64,000 nucleotides of DNA from CAVVAH01 sp963746175 (GCA_963746175.1 CAVVAH010000001.1:620001-684000); one strand, 5' to 3'. Numbered from the stretch's first letter, positions 1 through 12,389 are shown. Made by a program: numbers and translations. Notes: generated from the sequence alone by a model not told the origin.

Positions 1-982
1 TCGAGCTCCTTGCGGGACTGCGACGCACCGCCGGGCATGACGACGGCACCGACGTACGGCGCCTGGAAGACGCGGAACGGCGTCGAGGCGAAGAAGTCGG
101 TGCACTCGACGAGCTCCTGGCCGAACCGCAGGTCGGGCTTGTCGCTGCCGTAGCGGCGCATCGCCTCGGCGTACGTCATCCGCGGGAGCGGCAGCTCGAG
201 ATCGTGGCCGACCAGCTTCCACAGCGCGGCAGCACGGCCTCGCCGATCTCGATGACGTCGTCCTGGTCGACGAAGGACATCTCGATGTCGAGCTGGGTGA
301 ACTCCGGCTGCCGGTCGGCGCGGAAGTCCTCGTCGCGGTAGCAGCGGGCGATCTGGAAGTAGCTGCTCCATCCCGGCGACCATGAGCAGCTGCTTGAACA
401 GCTGCGGCGACTGCGGCAGGGCGTACCAGCTGCCCGGGCGGCAGCCGGGCCGGCACCAGGAAGTCGCGCGCGCCCTCGGGCGTCGAGCGGGTCAGCGTCG
501 GCGTCTCGATCTCGACGAAGTCGCGCCCGTGCAGCACCTCGCGCGCGGTCCGGCTGACCTCGCTGCGCAGCCGCAGCGCCGCCGCCGGCGCCGGAGCGGC
601 GCAGGTCGAGGTAGCGGTACTTCAGCCGCACCTCCTCGCCGACCTCGACGTGGTCGTCGATCTGGAACGGCAGCGGCGCCGCCTCGTTGAGCACCTCGAC
701 CTCGGTGGCGACGACCTCGACCTCGCCGGTGGGCAGGTTGGGGTTGGCGTTGCCGGCCGGGCGGGCGCTGACGTCGCCGACGACGCGCAGGCAGAACTCG
801 TTGCGCAGGCCGGCGGCGACGGCCTCGTCGCGGATGACGACCTGGACGAAGCCGGACGCGTCGCGCAGGTCGATGAACGCCACGCCGCCGTGGTCGCGGC
901 GACGGGCGACCCAGCCGGCGAGCGTGACGGACTGGCCGACGTGCGCCTCGCGCAGCGTGCCGGCCTCGTGCGTGCGGATCAT
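1..982 (-). CDS. aspS: Aspartyl-tRNA synthetase, N-terminal part, runs off window, frameshifted
   Basis: Class II synthetase that charges tRNA-Asp in the cytosol. The ATG at 982 overlaps the hisS stop as ATGA. Visible from the N-terminus: the OB-fold anticodon domain (VGQSVTLAGWVARRRDHGG, about residues 14-32), the core with CYRDEDFRADRQPEFTQLD (motif 2 region), and MRRYGSDKPDLRF near nt 130-170. The gene continues past nt 1, so roughly the C-terminal half is absent. The frame breaks near 597, again between 365 and 470, and near 230; removing one base near 597 gives the expected SGAAAALRLRSE. The conserved residues between breaks are intact, so I read the breaks as sequencing errors. Probably translationally coupled to hisS. 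Confidence 0.95.
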
Positions 983-2257
983 GACGAAGGCTCCTGGAGT
1001 CTGGTCACGACGTCGGTCACGACGTCGTCGAGCGGGACGGCGGTCTGGTCGCCGGTGCCGAGGTCCTTGACCTGCGCGACACCGGCGGCGAGATCTCGCT
1101 CGCCGAGCACCACGGCGTACCGGGCGCCGGAACGGTCGGCCGCCTTCATCGCGCCCTTCAGCCCGCGGCCGCCGTAGGCGAGGTCGGCGCGTACGCCGGC
1201 CCGCCGCGCACCTGGTCACCGCGTCGAACAGCGGCGCGCACCGCCTCGTCGCCGAGCGGCACCGCGAAGACCTCGACACCGGCGGCACCCGGCGGCGTCG
1301 ACCCCCTCGGCGCGCAGCGCGAGCACGGTGCGGTCGACGCCGAGCGCCCAGCCGACGCCGGGCAGCGGCGGGCCGCCGATCGACTCGGACAGGCCGTCGT
1401 AGCGACCGCCGCCGCCGACCGCGGACTGCGCGCCGAGCCCGTCGTGCACGAACTCGAAGGTGGTGCGCGTGTAGTAGTCGAGCCCGCGGACCAGCGTGGG
1501 GGTGTCCTCGAACGCCACGCCCGCGCGCGGTCAGCAGCGCGCGCACCTGCTCGTGGTGGCTCTTGCACGCGTCGCACAGGTGGTCGACCGTCAGCGGCGC
1601 GCCGGCCGAGCTGGCCGCGCGACCTGCGGGCGCTTGTCGTCGAGGACCCGCAGCGGGTTGATCTCGACGCGGCGGCGGGTCTCCTCGTCGAGGTCGAGGC
1701 CGCGCAGGAACTCCTGCAGCGCCTGCGCGGTAGGCCGGGCGGCACTCGCGGTCGCCCAGCGAGTTGAGCAGCAGCCGGACCTCGCGCAGGCCGAGGCTGG
1801 CGTAGGCGTCGACGGCGAGGACGACGGTCTCGGCGTCGAGCGCCGGGTCCTCGGCGCCGATCGCCTCGACGCCGACCTGGGAGAAGTGCCGGTAGCGCCC
1901 GGCCTGCGGCCGCTCGTAGCGGAAGTAGCTGCCGGAGTACCAGAGCTTCACCGGCAGGGCCCGCGGTGCAGGTTGTGCTCCAGCACCGCCCGCAGCACCG
2001 ACGCGGTGCCCTCGGGGCGCAGGGTCAGCGACCGGCCGCCCTTGTCGTCGAAGGTGTACATCTCCTTGCTGACGACGTCGGTCGACTCGCCGACGCCGCG
2101 CTCGAACAGCGCGGTGTCCTCGAACGTCGGCGTCTCGACGTAGCGCGTAGCCGGCCCGCTGCGCCGGCGCGGCCATCGCCTCGCGCACGGCGAGGAACGT
2201 CGCCGAGTCGGGCGGCAGCAGGTCGAAGGTGCCCTTGGGCGCCTGGAAGCTGGTCAT
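979..2257 (-). CDS. hisS: Histidyl-tRNA synthetase, frameshifted in this sequence
   Basis: Class II synthetase that charges tRNA-His. It begins MTSFQAPKGTFDLLPPDS at 2257. Later pieces in other frames carry the family signatures YSGSYFRYERPQAGRYRHFSQ (motif 2) and LVRGLDYYTRTTFEF followed by GGGGRYDGL (histidine A motif) and GVGWALGVDR (motif 3). The total span of about 426 codons is normal. At least four frame changes occur (near 2146, 1960, 1740, 1510 and 1215-1290); at 2146 deleting one base restores GYAYVETPTF. The end reads DVVTRLQEPSS with a TGA that overlaps the aspS start, so hisS-aspS is an operon as in other actinobacteria. Confidence 0.93.
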
Positions 2258-2269
2258 GTCCCTGTCCTG

Positions 2270-2978
2270 TCAGAGTCCGCGGCGCGGCGCCGCCGCGCCG
2301 TCCGCGGCCGCGTGCGGCAGGTCCTGCAGGAACGGGTTGGTGGCGCGCTCGCGCCCGATCGTGGTCTGCGGCCCGTGGCCGGGGAGGACGACGACCTCGT
2401 CGCGCAGCGGCAGCACCTTGGCGGCGAGGCTGCGCAGCATGGTCGGGGTGTCCCCGCCCGGCAGGTCGGTGCGCCCGATGCTGCCCGCGAAGAGCAGGTC
2501 GCCCGAGAGCAGCACCTCGGACACCTCGCTCGTGCGGCAGCCGGAACGTCACCGACCCCTGCGTGTGGCCCGGTGCGTGGTCGACGGTGACCTCGAGCCC
2601 GGCGAGCGCGAGCACCTCGCCGTCGGCCAGCGGCTTCACGTCGTCGGGCTCGGTCCACTCCAGCCGCCCGCCGAAGACAGCGGCTGCCTGCGCGGAGATC
2701 CCCGACATCGGGTCGACGAGCATGTGGTCGTCGCCCGGGTGCAGGTACGCCGGGATGCCGCGGGCGCCGCAGACGGGCGTGACGGAGAAGGTGTGGTCGA
2801 TGTGCCCGTGCGTGAGCAGGACCGCGACCGGCTGCAGCCGGTGCTCCCGCAGGAGCTCGTCGAGCTGCTGGACGACCTCGACGCCCGGGTCGACGACCAC
2901 GCACTCCTCGCCGGCGGCCGGCGCGACGACGTAGCAGTTCGTGCCGAACGCGGCTGACGGGAAGCCGGTGATGAGCAC
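2270..2978 (-). CDS. Metallo-beta-lactamase-fold hydrolase (glyoxalase II-like)
   Basis: A cytosolic MBL-fold hydrolase of about 235 aa; the substrate is not shown by the sequence. Zinc-site motifs are clear: LLTHGHIDHTFS (HxHxDH), DHAPGHTQGSV, GDLLFAGSIGRTDLPGG and LPGHGPQTTIG. The start is GTG 2978 (VLITGFPSAAFGTNCYVV) with GGAGA upstream. A frame change near 2527 splits it; removing one base joins RLPHERG to SEVLLSGDLL. It sits just upstream of hisS on the same strand, the order seen in Streptomyces, and is divergent from the cyclophilin gene. Confidence 0.88.
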
Positions 2979-3256
2979 GAGGTCGTGTCTCCCGACCCGC
3001 GCTGGACCAGGGAGCGTTGGGTCCGGAGGCGAGCCCGCGTAGCGGTGTTCTCCGCGGGGCGAGCGACAACGACGCCGGGCGGGATGCATCGGCGCGCGAG
3101 CCGGGATGGGGTCGAGAGACACGGCCTGGCGCCTTCCGGGGTCGGGACCGCCGCGACCGGGTGGTGCAGGCGTGGACGTCGAGCCTACCGGCGCTCGGCG
3201 GACCGTCGCGAACGCGTCACTCTGCTTCGCCCCGCGGGCCGGGACGGGCCACGCCC

Positions 3257-3262
3257 TAGACT
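3257..3262 (+). promoter_or_regulatory. Candidate -10 box before the cyclophilin gene
   Basis: TAGACT matches the actinobacterial -10 consensus TANNNT. It lies 71 nt upstream of the GTG start at 3334. I see no convincing -35 box. The 355-bp divergent gap 2979-3333 otherwise shows no gene, hairpin or repeat that I can support. Confidence 0.35.
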
Positions 3263-3333
3263 CATCGACCGTGCGCGCGGGCGGCTCCCGCGCGCCGGGG
3301 CAGGGTCGGCGAGCAGGCACGAGCGGAGGCACG

Positions 3334-4201
3334 GTGGCGGGCAGCGCGAAGCGGGAGCGTCAGCTGGCGCGGGAGCACTACGAGCGCCAGCAGGCGCGCC
3401 GGGCGGCGCGGGCCGCCAAGCGGCGCCGCAACCAGCAGATCGCCGCCGTGGTGGTGGCGGTCCTGGTCATCGTCGGCGGCATCGCGCTCCTGTCGTCCAA
3501 GCTCGGTGGCGACGACAAGACCACCACGGCGAACCCGGGATCCGCGGGCTCGGTGTCGGCCTCGGCCACCCCGACCCCCTCGGACAGCCCGTCGCCCTCG
3601 CCCTCGCCGTCCGGCTCGGGAGCCGGCTGCACGTACACCAAGTCCGGCGAGGCGTCGAAGGACGTCGGCCTCCCGGCGTACGACCCGGCCAAGGCCGCGA
3701 GCTACACGAAGCCGTTCGCCGTGGACCTGGCGACCGACCAGGGCGACATCACGATCACGATGGCGGCCGACAAGGCCCCGTGCACGACCAACAGCTTCAG
3801 GCACCTCGCGCAGTCGAAGTACTTCGACGGCACCTCCTGCCACCGGCTCACGACGAACAACATCTTCGTGCTGCAGTGCGGCGACCCCACCGCGACCGGC
3901 AGCGGCGGCCCGGGCTACCAGTTCGGCGAGGAGAACCTGCCCGACCGAGGGCGAGAACAACTACCCGGCCGGGACGGTCGCCATGGCCAACGCGGGGACC
4001 GGCACCAACGGCAGCCAGTTCTTCCTCGTCTACAAGGACACGACGCTGCCGGCGAGCTACACGATCTTCGGCACGGTGACCCAGGGCCTCGACGTGGTGC
4101 AGAAGGTCGCCGACGCGGGGTCGGACGACTCGAACGGCACCGGCGACGGCAAGCCCAAGCTGCCGATCACGATCAAGACCGCCACGGTCGGGAAGGGCTG
4201 A
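3334..4201 (+). CDS. Membrane-anchored cyclophilin-type peptidyl-prolyl isomerase
   Basis: Predicted to speed proline isomerisation during folding outside the membrane. Residues about 1-35 are basic (VAGSAKRERQLAREH), followed by one membrane segment (IAAVVVAVLVIVGGIALL), a Ser/Pro/Thr linker and a cyclophilin domain with FVLQCGDPTATGSGGPGYQF, NAGTGTNGSQFFL and YTIFGTV. GTG 3334 has GCGGAGGC eight bases upstream. One frameshift near 3945 is repaired by removing one C, giving LPDEGENNYPAG. It is followed after one base by the DUF349 gene, the same pairing as in Streptomyces (cyclophilin, then DUF349, near relA). Confidence 0.9.
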
Positions 4202-4202
4202 C

Positions 4203-6320
4203 GTGACCGAGCACCCCGCGGAGCAGCCGCCGCGGCCCGGCGCGCCGGCGCCGGCGACCCCGCTGCCCCCGGCGCCGATCGAGCTCGAGGACGCCGACGT
4301 CACGACCGCCGAGGCCGACCCGGCCGCCGCCGCCGTGGAGAGCGAAGCGCCGACGGTCCCCGAGCCCACGACGCCGGACGCCGACCCGGTCCCCGCGACC
4401 GAGCCGGTTCCGGCGCCGAGCCCGGAGCCGGTCCCGGCACCGGAGCCGGTGCCCACGCCGGTCCCGGAACCTTCACCGGTGCCGGAGCCGACCCCCCAGC
4501 CCACGCCGCCGGCGCCCGAGCCGACGACCCCGTCGCCGGTGCCCGCCCCGCAACCGGCCCCGGTCACGGAGCCGACCCCCGAGCCGGCACCGCAGCCCGT
4601 GACGGCGGGCGAGCCGACCGAGCCCGGCACGCCCGCCGAGCCCGGCGCGCCCGCCGAGCCGACCGCGGCTGCCGCCGCCGACCAGGACGCAGCCGCTGTC
4701 GAGCCCGGCACGGAAGCGGCGACGCCGACCGACGCTCCCGAGGCCAGCACACCCGCCGAACCGTCGGCGGCTCCCAAGGCCAGCACGCCCGCCGAACCGC
4801 CCGCGGCTCCCGAGGCCAGCACACCCGCCGAGCCACCGGCGTCTGCCGACGCCAGCACACCCGCCGAACCGTCGGCGGCTCCCGAGGCCAGCACACCCGC
4901 CGAACCGTCGGCGTCTCCCGAGGCCGGCACGCCGGACGTACCCGGCACGGACGCGGCGGCGACTCCCGCGGCCGAGCCCGCGGCGACAAGCGTTGCCACG
5001 CCGGCCGACCTGCCGCACGCCCCCACACCGGCCGAGGTCCCGCACGCACCCGCGGCAGCCGCCGCAGCACCGGTGGTCCCGGCCGTGCCCGCCTCGGACC
5101 CGACCCAGTGGGGCCGGGTCGCCGACGACGGCACGGTCTACGTGCGGACCGCCGACGGCGAGCGCGCCGTCGGGTCCTACCCGGACACGACGCACGCGGA
5201 GGCGCTGGCGTACTTCGGCCGCAAGTTCGACGAGCTTGCCGGCCAGGTCGTGCTGCTCGAGCAGCGGATCCGGGCCGGGGGCGTTCCGCCGAAGGACGCG
5301 TCCGCGACGGCCGCCCACCTCCGCGAGTCGATCACCGACGCGCACGCGGTCGGCGACCTCGCCGGGCTGCTCGCGCGGCTGGACGCCGTCGAGGCGGAGG
5401 TCGAGAAGGCCCGCGCCAAGGCCGACCAGGCCCGGGCCGCCGCACGGCAGCGGGCCACCCAGTCCAAGGAGAAGATCGTCACCGAGGCCGAGTCGCTGGC
5501 CGCCTCCACCGAGTGGAAGCGCACGGGCGACCGGCTGCGGACCCTGCTCGACGAGTGGAAGAAGGTCCCGAGGCTGGAGCGCAAGGTCGACGACGCGCTC
5601 TGGAAGCGGTTCAGCCACGCGAGGACCGCCTTCGACAAGAATCGTCGCACGCACTTCGCCGAGCTCGACGTCGCGCGCGGCGAGGCGGCACAGGTCAAGG
5701 AGCGGCTCATCAAGAAGGCCGAGGAGCTCTCGGCCTCCAGGGAGTGGGGTGACACCGCCAAGGCCTACCGCGAGCTGATGACCCAGTGGAAGGCGGCCGG
5801 CCGGGCCCGTCGCGACGTCGAGGACGAGCTCTGGTCGCGGTTCCGGGCCGCCCAGGACGTGTTCTTCGCCGCCCGGTCCGAGGTGTTCGCCGAGCGTGAC
5901 GCCGGCCAGACCGAGAACCTCGAGAAGAAGCGGGCGCTCGCGGCTGAGGCCGAGAGCCTGCTGCCGTTGACGGACCACAAGGCGGCTCGGGCCGTCCTGC
6001 GCTCGATCCACGAGCGGTGGGAGGCCGTCGGGCACGTCCCGCGCAACAGCAGGGACGAGGTCGAGAACCGGCTGCGCAAGGTGGACGACACCGTGCGCGC
6101 GGCCGAGGAGGCCGAGTGGGCCCGGTCCAACCCGGAGGCCCGGGCTCGTGCCGAGGCCACCGTGTCGCAGCTGCGGACCAGCATCGCGAACCTCGAGAAG
6201 GACGCCGCCGCGGCCCGCGCCGCCGGCAACGACAAGAAAGCCGCGGATGCCGAGCAGGCGGCCGAGACCCGGCGCACCTGGCTGGTCGAGGCCGAGAAGA
6301 CCCTCACCGAGTTCAGCTAG
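4203..6320 (+). CDS. DUF349 domain protein with long Pro/Ala/Glu-rich N-terminus
   Basis: A 705-aa cytosolic protein starting at GTG 4203, one base after the cyclophilin stop. Residues about 1-300 are low-complexity P/A/E/T sequence with a tandem 12-residue repeat. From residue about 300 on it is a helical DUF349 protein: successive modules with W-K-x-x-x-R motifs such as EWKRTGDRLRTLLDEWKKV, SREWGDTAKAYRELMTQWK and RAVLRSIHERWEAVGHVPR. The family is conserved beside relA in actinobacteria but its function is not settled. No frameshift here, unlike its neighbours. Confidence 0.9.
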   Translation: MTEHPAEQPPRPGAPAPATPLPPAPIELEDADVTTAEADPAAAAVESEAPTVPEPTTPDADPVPATEPVPAPSPEPVPAPEPVPTPVPEPSPVPEPTPQPTPPAPEPTTPSPVPAPQPAPVTEPTPEPAPQPVTAGEPTEPGTPAEPGAPAEPTAAAAADQDAAAVEPGTEAATPTDAPEASTPAEPSAAPKASTPAEPPAAPEASTPAEPPASADASTPAEPSAAPEASTPAEPSASPEAGTPDVPGTDAAATPAAEPAATSVATPADLPHAPTPAEVPHAPAAAAAAPVVPAVPASDPTQWGRVADDGTVYVRTADGERAVGSYPDTTHAEALAYFGRKFDELAGQVVLLEQRIRAGGVPPKDASATAAHLRESITDAHAVGDLAGLLARLDAVEAEVEKARAKADQARAAARQRATQSKEKIVTEAESLAASTEWKRTGDRLRTLLDEWKKVPRLERKVDDALWKRFSHARTAFDKNRRTHFAELDVARGEAAQVKERLIKKAEELSASREWGDTAKAYRELMTQWKAAGRARRDVEDELWSRFRAAQDVFFAARSEVFAERDAGQTENLEKKRALAAEAESLLPLTDHKAARAVLRSIHERWEAVGHVPRNSRDEVENRLRKVDDTVRAAEEAEWARSNPEARARAEATVSQLRTSIANLEKDAAAARAAGNDKKAADAEQAAETRRTWLVEAEKTLTEFS
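4740..4919 (+). repeat. Tandem 36-bp repeat inside the DUF349 gene (five copies)
   Basis: Five consecutive 36-bp units encode EASTPAEPSAAP-like dodecapeptides (positions 2-8 ASTPAEP nearly invariant), with a degenerate sixth copy after 4919. All copies keep frame. Such in-frame units usually vary in number between strains. Confidence 0.85.
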
Positions 6321-6427
6321 CCGGCGGAAAGCCGGCGCGGACCGCACCCGCCGTGCTGGGCTGGCGTCACCACGGCTGGGGAGGACGGGACCACCCGCGC
6401 CGTCGTCCGCGCCCGCGCCAGTGATCG

Positions 6428-6481
6428 AGTGGTGGCTTGCGCAGGCGCTGGACCGGTACAGGACCTGCCGAACCCACCACT
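6428..6481. repeat. Imperfect palindrome between convergent genes, family A copy 1
   Basis: Arms AGTGGTGGCTTGCGCAGG (6428-6445) and CCTGCCGAACCCACCACT (6464-6481) pair at 15 of 18 positions. It lies between the convergent DUF349 and mmsA genes. The outer arms recur at 19600-19652 with the same C/G mismatch, so this is a dispersed element and possibly a two-way terminator. A short GCCGGC/GCCGGC inverted repeat also sits just after the DUF349 stop (about 6320-6335). Confidence 0.75.
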
Positions 6482-6521
6482 TCGCGCTCCGTCAGGACGG
6501 CGGCAGATCGCGCATGCCGGA

Positions 6522-8021
<1,500 letters not shown>

Positions 8022-8057
8022 GGCGGAACTCCTCAGCAGTCCGATGCGTGTTCGGCT

Positions 8058-8069
8058 GACGATATCGTC
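8058..8069. promoter_or_regulatory. Candidate operator upstream of mmsA
   Basis: GACGATATCGTC is a perfect 12-bp palindrome 37-48 bp upstream of the mmsA ATG. Its position fits a repressor or activator site. No regulator gene is adjacent. Confidence 0.4.
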
Positions 8070-8101
8070 TGCCGGCGCGCCGCGTCAGCCCGCGGCCCGC
8101 G

Positions 8102-10571
8102 TCAGGTCTTGGCGCTGGTGACCCGGTAGACGTCGAAGACCCCGTCGACGCCCCGCACGGCGCGCAGGACGTGGCCGAGGTGCTTCGGGTCGCCCATCTC
8201 GAAGGTGAACCGGGACAGGGCGACCCGGTCCCGGGACGTCGTGACCGAGGCCGACAGGATGTTCACGTGCTGGTCGGACAGCACCCGGGTGACGTCCGAC
8301 AGCAGGCGGGACCGGTCCAGCGCCTCGACCTGGATCGCCACCAGGAACACCGACGACGCGGACGGCGCCCACTCGACCTCGACCATCCGGTCCGGCTGGC
8401 CGGCCAGCGCGACGGCGTTGACGCAGTCGTCGCGGTGCACCGACACCCCGCTCCCCCGGGTGACGAACCCGACGATGCCGTCACCCGGCACCGGGGTGCA
8501 GCAGCGGGCCAGCTTGACCCAGATGTCCGACGCGCCCTTGACGACCACTCCGGGGTCGGTCGCGCTGCGACGCCGCATGCCGGCACCCGGCCGGGTGACC
8601 TCGGCGAGGTCCTCGGTCGCGCCGTCCTCGCCGCCCAGCGACTCGACGAGCCGGGCGACGACGGACTGCGCCGAGACGTGGCTGTCGCCGATCGCGGCGT
8701 ACAGGCTGGAGATGTCCGGGTGGTGCAGCTCGTGCGCGAGCGTCGTCAGCGTCTCGGTGGTGAGCAGCCGCTGGATCGGGCAGGTTCTGCTTGCGCATCG
8801 CCTTGGCGATCGCGTCCTTGCCCTGCTCGATCGCCTCCTCGCGGCGCTCCTTGGAGAACCAGGCCCGGATCTTGTTGCGCGCCCGCGGGCTCTTGACGAA
8901 CGACAGCCAGTCGCGGCTCGGCCCGGCGCCCTGCGCCTTGGAGGTGAAGACCTCGACCAGGTCCCCGTTGTCCAGCGTGCTCTCGAGCGGCACCAGGCGG
9001 CCGTTGACCCGGGCACCGATGCAACGGTGCCCGACCTCGGTGTGCACGGCGTAGGCGAAGTCGACCGGTGTCGCCCCGGCCGGCAGCGCGATGACGTCAC
9101 CCTTCGGGCGTGAAGACGTAGACCTCGGCAGCCTTGAGGTCGAACCGCAGGCTCTCGAGGAACTCCCCCGGGTCCTCGGTCTCCTTCTGCCAGTCGAGCA
9201 GCTGGCGCAGCCACATCATGTCGTTGAGGGCGCCGGTGTCCTCCCGGCCCGCGCGTGCCGCAGACAGGTCGGAGGGTCCCGCGGCCGTCGGGTCCTCCTT
9301 GTACTTCCAGTGCGAGGCGACGCCGTACTCCGCGCGACGGTGCATCGCGAAGGTGCGGATCTGCAGCTCGACCGGCTTGCCCTCGGGCCCGATGACCGTC
9401 GTGTGCAGCGACTGGTACATGTTGAACTTGGGCATCGCGATGTAGTCCTTGAACCGGCCGGGCACCGGGTTCCAGCGCGCGTGGATCGCGCCGAGGACGG
9501 CGTAGCAGTCGCGGACCGAGTCGACGAGGATGCGGATGCCGACCAGGTCGTAGATGTCGGCGAAGTCGCGGCCGCGCACGATCATCTTCTGGTAGATCGA
9601 GTAGTAGTGCTTGGGGCGCCCGCTGACCTTGTTGCGGATCTTCGCGCCCTTGAGGTCACCCTCCAGGAAGGAGATCACGCCCTCGAGGTAGTCGTCGCGG
9701 CTCGGCGAGCGGTCGGTGACCAGCCGGACGATCTCCTCGTAGACCTTGGGGTAGAGCGTGGCGAAGGCCAGGTCCTCGAGCTCCCACTTCAGGGTGTTCA
9801 TGCCGAGGCGGTGGGCGAGCGGGGCGTAGATCTCGAGGGTCTCGCGGGCCGACCGCTCGGCCGACGAGGGCTTGACGTACTTGATGGTGCGCATGTTGTG
9901 CAGTCGGTCGGCCAGCTTGATGACGAGCACCCGGATGTCGCGGGCCATCGCGACGATCATCTTGCGCACGGTCTCGGCCTGCGCCGACTCGCCGTAGGCC
10001 ACCCGGTCGAGCTTCGTGACGCCGTCGACCAGGTGCGCCACCTCGTCGCCGAAGTCCTCGCGGAGCTGGTCGAGGGTGTACGGCGTGTCCTCGACCGTGT
10101 CGTGCAGCAGGGACGCGCACAGGGTCGGCGGCGTCATGCCCAGCTCGGCGAGGATCGTCGTCACCGCGAGCGGGTGGGTGATGAACGGGTCGCCGCTCTT
10201 GCGCCGCTGTCCGCGGTGGTGCAGCTCGGCCACGTCGTAGGCCTGCTCCAGCATCCGCAGGTCGGCCTTCGGGTGGGTCTGCCGGACGACGCGGAACAGC
10301 GGCTCGAGGACCGGGTTGGTGCTGTGGCGCTGGGCCCCGAGCCGGGCCAGCCGGGCGCGGACCCGGCGGCTGGTGGGCGCGGTGCCGGTGAGCGAGGCCG
10401 GGGCGGGCTGGGCGGCCGCGGTCTCGGGCGCGGTCTCGGCGTCGGCGTGCGACGTCGAGTGTGTGGTCGTCGTCGAGGAGGTCGGTGTCGTCCGTGGGCT
10501 CGGGCGCGGGTGAGCCGTCCGGCGGACCGTTCGTCCAGGTCGACCGGACTCGAGGTGGGGGCGTCGGCCAC
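8102..10571 (-). CDS. relA: Bifunctional (p)ppGpp synthetase/hydrolase, frameshifted
   Basis: A Rel enzyme that makes and degrades the stringent-response alarmone on or near ribosomes. Domain order: N-terminal extension; HD hydrolase (SLLHDTVEDTPYT, LADRLHNMRT); synthetase (GRPKHYYSIYQKM, YDLVGIRILVDSV, YQSLHTTVIGP, EYGVASHWKYKE); TGS (FTPKGDVIALP, AVHTEVGHRCIGARVNG); and a C-terminal ACT domain (LLSDVTRVLSDQHVNILSAS). HD residues are present, so hydrolase activity is expected. GTG 10571 follows AGGAGGGG. Frame breaks lie near 10470, 9104 and 8778; the last two are each repaired by removing one base. TAGACT at 10604-10609 may be its -10 box. Confidence 0.93.
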
Positions 10572-10649
10572 CGGCCCCTCCTGCTCGTGTCGCGGAAGAG
10601 ACCAGTCTAGGGGGCGGTGGTCCGCACCGCAGTCAGCCGTCCGGGCGGG

Positions 10650-11202
10650 TCAGACGACGCGAGGACGTGCGGCTCGGGCGCGTGCACGGCCCGGAGCGGC
10701 ATCGCGACCGTGCAGGAAGCCGAGCTCCATGAGCACAGCGATGCCCACGACCTCGGCGCCGCACTGCCGGACCAGCTGCACGGTGGCGGCAGCCGTGCCG
10801 CCGGTGGCCAGGACGTCGTCGACGATGAGGACCCGGTCGCCCGCGGCGAAAGCGTCGGCCGTCACCTCGATGGTGGCCGAGCCGTACTCGAGGTCGTACG
10901 ACGCGGCGACGACGTCGCCGGGCAGCTTGCCCTTCTTGCGGACCGGGACGAAGCCCACCCCGAGCAGCTGGGAGACGGGCGCACCGAAGATGAAGCCGCG
11001 GGCCTCGATCCCGGCCACCTTGTCCGGCAGATCGTCCTGGTACGGCGCCGCAAGGCCCTCGACGGCCGCGGCGAAGGCCTCGGCGTCGGCCAGCAGCGGC
11101 GTGACGTCCTTGAAGACGATCCCCGGGGTGGGGAAGTCGGGGACGTCGCGGATCTTCGCGAGCAGCCGGGCGCGCGAGGTCCGTCCCGGCGGCGTCGGTC
11201 AA
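10650..11202 (-). CDS. apt: Adenine phosphoribosyltransferase
   Basis: Purine salvage: adenine plus PRPP gives AMP. Signatures are GIEARGFIFGAP and the PRPP loop VLIVDDVLATGGTAAATV. The proposed start is TTG 11202, overlapping the secF stop as TTGA; removing one base near 11172 gives LARRLLAKIRDVPDFPTPGI. The extreme C-terminus is uncertain because another indel near 10690 would change the last 15-20 residues and the stop. It sits between secF and relA as in other actinobacteria. Confidence 0.88.
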
Positions 11203-12389
11203 CGCCGCTTCTTGGACTTGTTCCGTCCGCCGCTGCCCTTGCGAGGCTGGCTGCGCTGGCTGCCGCCGGCCGGACGGCGCTGCGGCGCGGGTCGGCGTAC
11301 GGCGGCGGTCCCCGCCGCCACGGTCTCGCGGCCCGGCTCCTCGTCGACGGTCCCGGCCAGGTCACCGCTCTCCGGGTCGGGCGTTGCCGCGCGACGACGG
11401 GCGGACGGGGTGTCCGCGGACCCGCCTCGCCGGGCAGCGACGCGCTTGGCGAGCGCCTGCATCGCGGGCTCGCGCTCCTTGAAGCCGGCAAGCAGCGGCG
11501 TCGCGATGAAGATGGACGAGTAGGCCCCGACCGCGACACCGACGAACAGCGCGAGCGCCAGGTCCTTGAGCGGACCGGCACCGAGCAGCACGACACCGGC
11601 GAACAGGATCGCGGCGATCGGCAGCAGCGCGATGATCGAGGTGTTGATCGACCGGACCAGCGTCTGGTTGACCGCCAGGTTGGCCGCCTGGCTGTAGGTC
11701 ATCCGGGACCCGCCGGCGAGACCCGAGGTGTTCTCGCGCACCTTGTCGAACACGACGACGGTGTCGTACAGCGAGTAGCCCAGGATCGTGAGGAAGCCGA
11801 TGACGGTCGCCGGCGTCACCTCGAAGCCCACCAGCGAGTAGAGCCCTGCCGTGATCACGAGGTCGTGGATCAGGGCGATCATCGCCGCGAGCGCCATCTT
11901 CCACTCGAAGTACAGCGACAGGAAGATCACGACGAAGACGAGGAAGAAGATCAGGGCGCGCAGCGCCTTCTGGGAGATGTCCTTGCCCCAGCTCGGGCCG
12001 ATGAACTGCGTGCTGACGGAGTTGGTGGAGACCTTGAACTTGGTCGCCAGCGCGTCCTGGACCTTGGCGATGTCCGCGCTGGGCAGCGTCTCGGTCTGGG
12101 CCCGGACGGTGTCGGGTCCGACGGTCTGCACGACGATCTCGTTGCCGCCGCCGATGACGTCCTGGACGGTCGAGAGCACGGTCGACTCGCTCACGGTCGG
12201 CGACTTGACCCGGAACTCCGCGCCGCCGCGGAACTCGATGCCGAGCGTCAGCCCGCGGAAGATCAGCGACCCGAGGGAGAGCAGCAGCAGGAACGCGGAC
12301 AGCGTGTACCAGACGTTGCGCCGACTGATGAAGTCGTAGGAGACGTCTCCGCGGTAGAGCTGGGCGCCGAGATGGCCGAGCCGACTCAC
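11199..12389 (-). CDS. secF: Protein translocase subunit SecF
   Basis: A membrane partner of SecD that uses the proton gradient to help Sec export. 396 aa: one N-terminal membrane helix (VWYTLSAFLLLLSLGSLIF), the FRGGAEF motif, an exported loop, then five C-terminal helices with LGYSLYDTVVVFDKVREN and NQTLVRSINTSIIALLPI, which are family hallmarks. The C-terminal tail is basic (KGSGGRNKSKKRR). GTG 12389 overlaps the stop of a small ORF (GTGA). The frame is intact. Confidence 0.95.
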   Translation of the reverse strand: MSRLGHLGAQLYRGDVSYDFISRRNVWYTLSAFLLLLSLGSLIFRGLTLGIEFRGGAEFRVKSPTVSESTVLSTVQDVIGGGNEIVVQTVGPDTVRAQTETLPSADIAKVQDALATKFKVSTNSVSTQFIGPSWGKDISQKALRALIFFLVFVVIFLSLYFEWKMALAAMIALIHDLVITAGLYSLVGFEVTPATVIGFLTILGYSLYDTVVVFDKVRENTSGLAGGSRMTYSQAANLAVNQTLVRSINTSIIALLPIAAILFAGVVLLGAGPLKDLALALFVGVAVGAYSSIFIATPLLAGFKEREPAMQALAKRVAARRGGSADTPSARRRAATPDPESGDLAGTVDEEPGRETVAAGTAAVRRPAPQRRPAGGSQRSQPRKGSGGRNKSKKRR

